Positions 57,603 through 64,000 of a stretch of DNA of 64,000 nt are shown in pieces. The position numbers and the translations under genes are program-made. The DNA is from Denitratimonas tolerans (GTDB taxonomy: Bacteria > Pseudomonadota > Gammaproteobacteria > Xanthomonadales > Xanthomonadaceae): positions 1-64,000 of the forward strand of contig NZ_JBBDHC010000007.1 of NCBI RefSeq assembly GCF_037203605.1. Direction: 5' to 3'. The notes under the pieces are model-generated. The model made no database searches. It had not been told where the DNA came from and saw only the letters and a program-made list of their open reading frames with translations. Within the stretch, counting starts at the first letter, position 1, and every line of letters starts with the position of its first letter.

Positions 57603-58616
57603 CTACTTCGCCGCCATCAGCGCCAGCGTGGTATCGAGCATCCGGTTGGAGAAGCCCCACTCGTTGTCGTACCAGGACAGCACCTTCACCAGCGTCCCTT
57701 CCATCACGCGGGTCTGGGTGCTGTCGTAGATCGAGCTGCGCGGATCGTGGTTGAAGTCGATCGACACCAGCGGCTCGGTGTTGAAGCCCAGAATGCCCTT
57801 GAGCGCGCCTTCGCTGGCGGCCTTCACGGCGGCGTCGATTTCTTCCTTCGACGTGGCGCGCCTGGCGGTGAAGGTGAGGTCCACCACCGAGACGTTGATC
57901 GTCGGCACGCGCATCGCGAAGCCGTCGAGCTTGCCGTTGAGCTCGGGCAGCACCAGGCCCACCGCGGCGGCCGCGCCGGTCTTGGTCGGGATCTGGCTCA
58001 TCGTGGCCGAGCGCGCGCGGCGCAGGTCGGAGTGGTAGACGTCGGTCAGCACCTGGTCGTTGGTGTAGGCGTGGATGGTGGTCATCAGGCCGTGCGCGAT
58101 GCCGACGGAATCGTTCAGCACCTTGGCCAGCGGTGCCAGGCAGTTGGTGGTGCACGAGGCGTTGGAGATCACCGTGTCGCCGGCCTTGAGCACGCCGTGA
58201 TTGACGCCGTACACCACGGTGGCGTCCACGTCGCTGCCGCCGGGGGCGGAGATGATCACCTTCTTCGCGCCGGCGGCGAGGTGCGCCGAAGCCTTGGCCT
58301 TGCTGGTGAAAAGGCCGGTGCACTCCAGCACCACGTCCACGCCCAGTTCGCCCCAGGGCAGCTTTGCGGGATCGCGCTCGGCGCAGACCCGGATGCGGTC
58401 GCCGTTGACGACCATGTGGCCGCCGTCCACGACCACGGTGCCGGGGAATCGGCCGTGCGCGGTATCGTGACGGGTCAGGTGCGCGTTGGTGTTGGCATCG
58501 CCCAGGTCGTTGATCGCCACCACCTGGATCTCGTTGGTGCGGCCGGACTCGTACAGCGCGCGCAGGATGTTGCGGCCGATGCGGCCGTACCCGTTGATCG
58601 CAACCTTGATTGCCAT
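57603..58616 (-). CDS. gap: Glyceraldehyde-3-phosphate dehydrogenase (type I)
   Basis: The 337-residue NAD-dependent enzyme oxidises glyceraldehyde-3-phosphate. It has the Rossmann GYGRIGRNILR (9-19), NDLGD after the second strand (NAD preference), catalytic Cys155 in SNASCTTNC and the His in the later THIHAYTNDQ-like segment (TTIHAYTNDQ). The ATG follows CAGGAGC by 11 bases. It is transcribed alone and ends in a strong terminator. Confidence 0.97.
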   Translation of the reverse strand: MAIKVAINGYGRIGRNILRALYESGRTNEIQVVAINDLGDANTNAHLTRHDTAHGRFPGTVVVDGGHMVVNGDRIRVCAERDPAKLPWGELGVDVVLECTGLFTSKAKASAHLAAGAKKVIISAPGGSDVDATVVYGVNHGVLKAGDTVISNASCTTNCLAPLAKVLNDSVGIAHGLMTTIHAYTNDQVLTDVYHSDLRRARSATMSQIPTKTGAAAAVGLVLPELNGKLDGFAMRVPTINVSVVDLTFTARRATSKEEIDAAVKAASEGALKGILGFNTEPLVSIDFNHDPRSSIYDSTQTRVMEGTLVKVLSWYDNEWGFSNRMLDTTLALMAAK

Positions 58617-58758
58617 GGCGAAACTGCTCCTGAAAGAGGGGGGATCGGCGGGATCGCCCGCCGGGCCGCCCATTTTAGCCCGGATGCCGCAGCGTCACAC
58701 GGATGCAACAGGCCGCGCCGGCATATGCACATGTCGACACGCCCGCCTTGCCGCGGTC

Positions 58759-59628
58759 TTACCCGCGCGGCGCGAACGCGATCAGCGCGATGGCCACGAT
58801 CGCCAGCGCGATGCCGAGGCGGTTCCAGCGGCCGGTCTTTTCGCCGAACAGCAGCACGCCGGCGAGGGTGCCCAGCACCACCACGCCAATGTTCATGCTG
58901 GCGAACACCACGGCGGGGCTTTCCGGCAGCGCCTGGTGGGCGCGTACGTAGCAGACGATGTTGCCGAAGTTGAGCGCGCCCAGGGCGAGGCCGGCGGCAA
59001 GGTTCTTCCAGCGCAGCCGCGTGCGGCCGCGCGCGTGGCGCACCAGCTGCACGGCCAGCATGCCGATGAAGGCGAACGCGAAAGCAGCCAGCAGCGAGGC
59101 GGCGAACGGGATGCCGGCGCGTGCGATCAGCTTGAGCGCCACGTCCACCAGGGCAAAGCCGACCCAGACCGTGAGCAGCGGTACCAGCGCGCCGTCGCCG
59201 CGCGCGGCGCGCGGATCGGGGCGCGCCACGATGGCCGCGACCGCGATCAGGCCCAGCGCCAGCCCGGCGAGCTTCTGCGCGCCCGCGCGCTCGCCCAGAA
59301 ACGTGAACGCGGCGATCAGCGAGAGCAGCAGCGACAGGCGCTGGGCCGCATCGGTGCGCACGATGCCGGCGCGGCGCACCGAGGCTGCCAGCACCAGGAA
59401 CAGGCTGGGCAACACGACGGCGAGCAGCAGCAGTGCGGGCCAGGGCGCAGCCGGCGCGCGCAGGGCATCGAGCGGCGGATCGAGCAGCAGCAGGCACAGG
59501 GCGGCGGCGCACAGGTAGTTCCAGGTCACCGCCTGCGCCACGTCGATGCCGCGCCGGGGCATCCACTTGAGCAGGATGGACACCAGTACGCTGAAGATCG
59601 CTGCGGCGGTGACGAAGAGGAGGCCCAT
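58759..59628 (-). CDS. EamA/DMT-family transporter
   Basis: The 289-residue inner-membrane protein has about ten helices as two EamA repeats (about 1-135 and 150-287). Conserved points are the LSLLLSLIAAFTFLGERAG end of the first repeat and GVVVLGTLAGVLLFGEKTGR of the second. It begins five bases after the sigma factor stop, so the two are co-transcribed. The substrate is unknown. Confidence 0.87.
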   Translation of the reverse strand: MGLLFVTAAAIFSVLVSILLKWMPRRGIDVAQAVTWNYLCAAALCLLLLDPPLDALRAPAAPWPALLLLAVVLPSLFLVLAASVRRAGIVRTDAAQRLSLLLSLIAAFTFLGERAGAQKLAGLALGLIAVAAIVARPDPRAARGDGALVPLLTVWVGFALVDVALKLIARAGIPFAASLLAAFAFAFIGMLAVQLVRHARGRTRLRWKNLAAGLALGALNFGNIVCYVRAHQALPESPAVVFASMNIGVVVLGTLAGVLLFGEKTGRWNRLGIALAIVAIALIAFAPRG

Positions 59629-59633
59629 CGCGC

Positions 59634-60224
59634 TCAGGCGGGATCGGCGCTGCCGTGGTGTTCCAGCGCCAGCATCAGCCAGGCCCGGGCCTTGTGCCAG
59701 TCGCGCGTCACGGTGCGCAGGTGGATGCCCATGAGGTCGGCCGTTTCCTGCGGGGTGTAGCCGGCGAACCAGCGGTACAGAACCACCTGCGCCAGGCGCG
59801 GCTGGTGGCGCTCCAGTTCGTCCAGCGCCGAATCGATCTCCAGCAGGCGCGCCAAGTCGGCCGCGTCCTCGTGCGGGCGCTCGTCCAGATCGCGCTTGAC
59901 CTCGCGCATGCGCATGGCCTCGGACAGGCGCGAGCGCGCGTGGTCGATCAGGATCTGGCGCATCGCGCGCGCCACCAGCGCGAAGAAGTGCGCGCGCCCT
60001 TCCAGGCCGGGGAAATCGACGCGGCGCAGCTTCAGGTAGGCCTCGTGCACCAGCGCGGTGGTTGACAGGGTTTCGCCCGGCTCCATCTGCCGGCGCTGGG
60101 CGCGCGCGAGGCGGCGCAGATCCTGGTGCACCAGCGGCATCAGGAGATCGAGCGGGTTGGCTTCGCCGGCGGCGGCCAGAATCCGGGTGATACGCTCGAC
60201 GGCGTCGTCAGTGTGCTCGATCAT
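59634..60224 (-). CDS. ECF-type RNA polymerase sigma factor
   Basis: The 196-residue sigma factor belongs to the TIGR02999-like group. Region 2 (about 45-115, STTALVHEAYLKLRRVDFPG and ARAMRQILIDHARSRL) and region 4 (about 135-190, QVVLYRWFAGYTPQETADLM) are present and region 3 is missing. Such factors are often next to Ser/Thr kinases; here the downstream partner is an EamA transporter, and no anti-sigma gene is seen. The ATG at 60224 gives the normal length. Confidence 0.88.
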   Translation of the reverse strand: MIEHTDDAVERITRILAAAGEANPLDLLMPLVHQDLRRLARAQRRQMEPGETLSTTALVHEAYLKLRRVDFPGLEGRAHFFALVARAMRQILIDHARSRLSEAMRMREVKRDLDERPHEDAADLARLLEIDSALDELERHQPRLAQVVLYRWFAGYTPQETADLMGIHLRTVTRDWHKARAWLMLALEHHGSADPA

Positions 60225-60291
60225 TTCGCGGTGGTGTCCTTCCCCGGCAGCGGCCTGCGCGCCCGAAACCCCCATTGTGCCGGAACGCGCT

Positions 60292-61017
60292 TCATCGCGG
60301 GTCGCCGGGCAGGGTCCAGCCGAAGAACGCCAGCGCGCGGGCGAAAGCCGCATCGAGCGGTGCGTCCACGCGCAGCGTCGCGCCGCTTGCAGGATGCGCG
60401 AAGGCCAGCGCGCGCGCGTGCAGCAGCATCCGATGGACGCCGCGCAGGCGGAAGGCCATGTTGCGCCGGCCGTCGCCGTGGCTGGTGTCGCCAATGAGGT
60501 GATGGTCGATGTGCTTGAGGTGCCGCCGGATCTGGCGAAAGCGGCCGGTTTGCGGGCGGCACTCGACGAGCGCGAAACGCGAGGTGGCAAAGCCGGCGGC
60601 CGGTTCATCCAGCTCGCCCTGCGCCAGCACGCGCACGTCCGTCACGGCGGGTTTCTTTTGCGGCTTGCCCGGCCCGCCGTCGAGCGGATGGTCGATGCTG
60701 AAGGCCGATTCCGCCGGCCAGCCGCGGCATACCGCAAGATAGGTCTTTTCCACCTCGCGCGACATGAACTGGCGGCCCAGCGCGGCGGCGGTTTCGCGCT
60801 CGAAGGCCAGCAGCAGGCAGCCGCTGGTGGCGCGGTCGAGGCGGTGGACGAGGTGGATCGGGCGTCCGAACTGTTCGCGCAGGCGGTCGGCGGCGAAATC
60901 GCTTTCGCCGCGCGCCAGCGCGCTGTCGTGCACCATCAGCCCGGCCGGCTTGTTCACCACGGCGAGCGCCTCGTCGCGGTACAGCACCTCCAGCGCACCG
61001 CTGCCGGCCGCGCTCAC
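60292..61017 (-). CDS. truC: tRNA pseudouridine(65) synthase TruC
   Basis: The 241-residue RluA-family synthase has the catalytic Asp in HLVHRLDRATSGCLL and GRFRQIRRHLKHIDHHLIGD later on, with no S4 domain. Its short length and the HLKHIDHHLIGDTSHGDG block fit TruC rather than RluA/C/D. The GTG start overlaps the stop of the Lrp-type gene (GTGA), which fixes the start and shows coupling. Confidence 0.88.
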   Translation of the reverse strand: MSAAGSGALEVLYRDEALAVVNKPAGLMVHDSALARGESDFAADRLREQFGRPIHLVHRLDRATSGCLLLAFERETAAALGRQFMSREVEKTYLAVCRGWPAESAFSIDHPLDGGPGKPQKKPAVTDVRVLAQGELDEPAAGFATSRFALVECRPQTGRFRQIRRHLKHIDHHLIGDTSHGDGRRNMAFRLRGVHRMLLHARALAFAHPASGATLRVDAPLDAAFARALAFFGWTLPGDPR

Positions 61018-61502
61018 GGCCGCGCCGCCGTCAGCGGCAGCGCGTGGCCGGCCTTGACCACGCGCAGCACCAGGCTGGAGTTCACGTCGGCCACCAGTCC
61101 GGCCGCCAGCAGGCGGTCGAGCAGGAAGCGCGAGAAGTGCTCGAGGTCCGCGACCGCGATGTGCAGCAGATAGTCCATGTCGCCGGTCAGGGCGTGGCAG
61201 GACACCACCTCGTCCCAGGACTGCACCAGCTCGGCGAAGCGTTCCACCCGCTCGCGGTCGCGGTGTTCCAGCTGCAGCCGCACGAAGGCCTGCAGGCCCA
61301 GGCCGATCCGTGCCGGATCGAGCCGCGCCCCGAACCCTGCGATCACGCCCTCGCGTTCCAGCCGCTGCACCCGCCGCAGGCAGGCCGAAGGCGACAGGTT
61401 CACCCGCTCGGCCAGCTCGGCGTTGGTCTGCCGGCCTTCGGTCTGCAGCAGGGCGAGCAGGGTCAGGTCGATGCGGTCGAGATGGGGGGGCGAATGGCTC
61501 AT
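61014..61502 (-). CDS. Lrp/AsnC family transcriptional regulator
   Basis: The 162-residue regulator has an N-terminal helix-turn-helix (LDRIDLTLLALLQTEGRQTN and VNLSPSACLRRVQRLEREGV) and a C-terminal RAM ligand domain (GDMDYLLHIAVADLEHFSRF). It is divergent from phhA, the classic arrangement for an amino-acid-responsive activator of phenylalanine breakdown. An upstream ATG at 61541 would add 13 residues of poor quality. truC is coupled downstream. Confidence 0.9.
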   Translation of the reverse strand: MSHSPPHLDRIDLTLLALLQTEGRQTNAELAERVNLSPSACLRRVQRLEREGVIAGFGARLDPARIGLGLQAFVRLQLEHRDRERVERFAELVQSWDEVVSCHALTGDMDYLLHIAVADLEHFSRFLLDRLLAAGLVADVNSSLVLRVVKAGHALPLTAARP

Positions 61503-61626
61503 TGTTCGAAGAATAGCGCGATCTACGCAATGAACGTGCATTTAGTTCCGGAATGTGCGCAACAAAGCAAGCCGATTGCGCGCAAGGCCCGATACATTGG
61601 GCACTTCAGTGCATTGGAGTGCGACC
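61503..61626. promoter_or_regulatory. Divergent lrp / phhA control region
   Basis: These 124 bases are AT-richer than the neighbours. They contain a TTCCGGAA palindrome flanked by CATTT and ATGTG (about 61536-61556), and GCACTTCAGTGC (61601-61612), each a possible regulator site. I cannot name the promoter boxes. Confidence 0.35.
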
Positions 61627-62511
61627 ATGATCCCGCAGCGCCTGGAGCATCAGGTCACCGACAAGGGCTTCGTGCCGATCTACGCCACCGGCGTGGTCGA
61701 GCAGCCGTGGGGCGACTACGGCACGACCGACCACGCGGTCTGGAGCCGGCTCTACGCGCGCCAGCGCGAGGTGCTGCGCGGTCGCGCCTGCGACCAGTTC
61801 CTCGCCGCCATGGCGGCCCTGCGCATGGACGAGGCGCGCATCCCGCGTTTTTCCGATCTGAACCTGCACCTCGAGCGTGCCACCGGATGGCGGCTGGTGG
61901 CGGTGGAGGGGTTGCTTCCCGAGGTGGACTTCTTCGGCCACCTCGCGGCGCGCGAGTTCCCCGTCACCTGGTGGATCCGCACGCCCGAGCAGATGGACTA
62001 CCTGACCGAACCGGATCTCTTCCACGATCTGTTCGGCCACGTGCCGCTGCTGATGGATCCGGTGTTTGCCGATTACATGTGCGCCTACGGGCGCGGCGGC
62101 CTCAAGGCGATGGGGCTGGGCGAAGATGCGCTGGCACAGCTGGCGCGGCTGTACTGGTACACCGTGGAGTTCGGGTTGATACGGGGGAGTGAGGGGCTGC
62201 GCATCTACGGATCGGGGATCCTGAGCAGCGCAGGGGAGAGCCGGTATGCGGTCGAATCCGATGCGCCCAACCGCATCGGGTTCGACCGCGACCGCATCAT
62301 GCGCACCCGCTACCGCATCGACAGCTACCAGCGCGGCTACTTCGTGATCGACAGCTTCGAGCAGCTGTTCGAAGCCACCCGTCCGGACTTCACCCCCATC
62401 TATGCCAGGCTGGCGGACCTGCCGCCCTGGGCCGCCGGCGAAATTGCCCCGGGTGATGACGTCATCACCCGCGGTACCGGCGAAGGCTGGAGCGACACGC
62501 CGGACGCCTGA
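61627..62511 (+). CDS. phhA: Phenylalanine 4-monooxygenase PhhA
   Basis: The pterin-dependent enzyme turns phenylalanine into tyrosine. The 294-residue protein has the iron ligands His and His in LFHDLFGHVPLLMDPVF and a Glu in TVEFGL, with FPVTWWIRTPEQMDYLTEPD before them. The ATG at 61627 has a GGAG site; an upstream 24-codon extension is not conserved. It is divergent from an Lrp-type regulator. The last residues include a 22-base palindrome. Confidence 0.95.
   Translation: MIPQRLEHQVTDKGFVPIYATGVVEQPWGDYGTTDHAVWSRLYARQREVLRGRACDQFLAAMAALRMDEARIPRFSDLNLHLERATGWRLVAVEGLLPEVDFFGHLAAREFPVTWWIRTPEQMDYLTEPDLFHDLFGHVPLLMDPVFADYMCAYGRGGLKAMGLGEDALAQLARLYWYTVEFGLIRGSEGLRIYGSGILSSAGESRYAVESDAPNRIGFDRDRIMRTRYRIDSYQRGYFVIDSFEQLFEATRPDFTPIYARLADLPPWAAGEIAPGDDVITRGTGEGWSDTPDA
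62450..62471. repeat. Perfect 22-base palindrome inside phhA
   Basis: CGGGTGATGAC is followed at once by its reverse complement GTCATCACCCG. It lies 40 bases before the phhA stop and codes for part of a GDDVITRG segment. It could fold into a hairpin or bind a dimeric protein, or be a coincidence. Confidence 0.6.
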
Positions 62512-62667
62512 GCCGGCAGCCCCGGTCCTGCCTGATTCTCGCGCCCGCCATGGTTCAGCGGCGCGGCGCGGACCTGCGCGCAGCACGCGTCGCGCGTGCC
62601 GGGCACGGCGTTGAATCCGTCCCGGCGGCAGGCGCGCATGCCCTATCATCCGGCTTCCCTTCCGTGA

Positions 62668-62685
62668 GCCGCTCCCGCAAGCGGC
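62668..62685 (+). other. Hairpin just upstream of the CBS start
   Basis: GCCGCT (62668-62673) pairs with AGCGGC (62680-62685), ending seven bases before the ATG. It covers the place where a ribosome-binding site would be, and no clear Shine-Dalgarno site is seen. Confidence 0.4.
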
Positions 62686-62691
62686 GTTGCC

Positions 62692-64000
<1,309 letters not shown>

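Noticed and set aside
59634..60608. 324-codon version of the sigma factor frame
   Set aside because: The part upstream of the ATG at 60224 overlaps truC and lacks sigma-factor similarity.
62402..62614. Repeat element suggested by a PAVPAKAGA-like translation at the end of phhA
   Set aside because: The sequence reads as a plausible PhhA C-terminus (DDVITRGTGEGW) in frame and no second copy is seen in the window.

Overview
The window is GC-rich, gene-dense chromosomal DNA of a gammaproteobacterium, most likely of the order Lysobacterales (Xanthomonadales). The markers are gene order and protein type: rhlB divergent from trxA-rho; trpD-trpC followed by a Clp-type CRP-like regulator and a TTG-initiated speD; fabA-fabB; tatABC; and the many long antisense shadow frames typical of very high GC. 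The genus cannot be fixed from sequence alone. No rRNA, tRNA, CRISPR array, complete insertion sequence or prophage was seen.

Layout. 1-3.9 kb: type II secretion genes gspC-D-E on the minus strand, gspE cut by the window edge. 4.0-8.2 kb: DEAD-box helicase rhlB, divergent from thioredoxin and the Rho factor. 8.3-10.1 kb: fabA-fabB for unsaturated fatty acid synthesis. 10.2-14.6 kb: yegP, trpDC, clp, speD. 14.7-17.9 kb: a glycine-zipper lipoprotein, an exported metallophosphatase and a MalY/PatB-type aminotransferase. 18-22.6 kb: a MacA/MacB-like exporter (adaptor, ATPase, two FtsX-like permeases) carrying REP-like palindromes and a small leader ORF. 22.8-26.5 kb: a divergent ABC-2 exporter with a DesK/DesR-type two-component pair. 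26.5-27.9 kb: small exported proteins around a decayed region holding a response-regulator pseudogene and a possible antitoxin relic.

27.9-38.1 kb is the most unusual region. It is an apparent minus-strand operon with a 2441-residue exported surface protein (cadherin-like, tandem-95-like and Ig-like repeats, then a predicted beta-helix), three tandem phage-tail-collar (MdpB-like) proteins, two small DUF6916-like proteins (one with a twin-arginine signal) and a GNAT acetyltransferase. No phage structural or lysis genes accompany it, so it looks like a cellular surface-structure or adhesion locus of unknown function.

38.4-50.5 kb is mostly housekeeping: M17 aminopeptidase, two HAD hydrolases, a DegQ-like protease, a lysine/alanine-rich histone H1-like protein, an M50 protease, a TonB-like protein, a low-GC lipoprotein, ttcA, rdgC, a YgjP-like metallopeptidase and hemH. 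50.6-54.7 kb: an exported protein with a C-terminal sorting-like tail, a SYLF protein, tatABC and a WYL regulator. 54.8-57.4 kb: a Fiu-like siderophore receptor with a candidate Fur box and the neighbouring ybiI, an association recalling fiu-ybiX-ybiI of Escherichia coli. 57.6-64 kb: gapdh, an EamA transporter coupled to an ECF sigma factor, truC, an Lrp-type regulator divergent from phhA, and the start of a cystathionine beta-synthase.

Themes: the secretion machineries (type II and Tat) and the surface locus may be connected, since one protein of the surface operon carries a Tat-type signal. The Lrp-type regulator probably controls phenylalanine breakdown by phhA. The Fur box ties the siderophore receptor to iron starvation.
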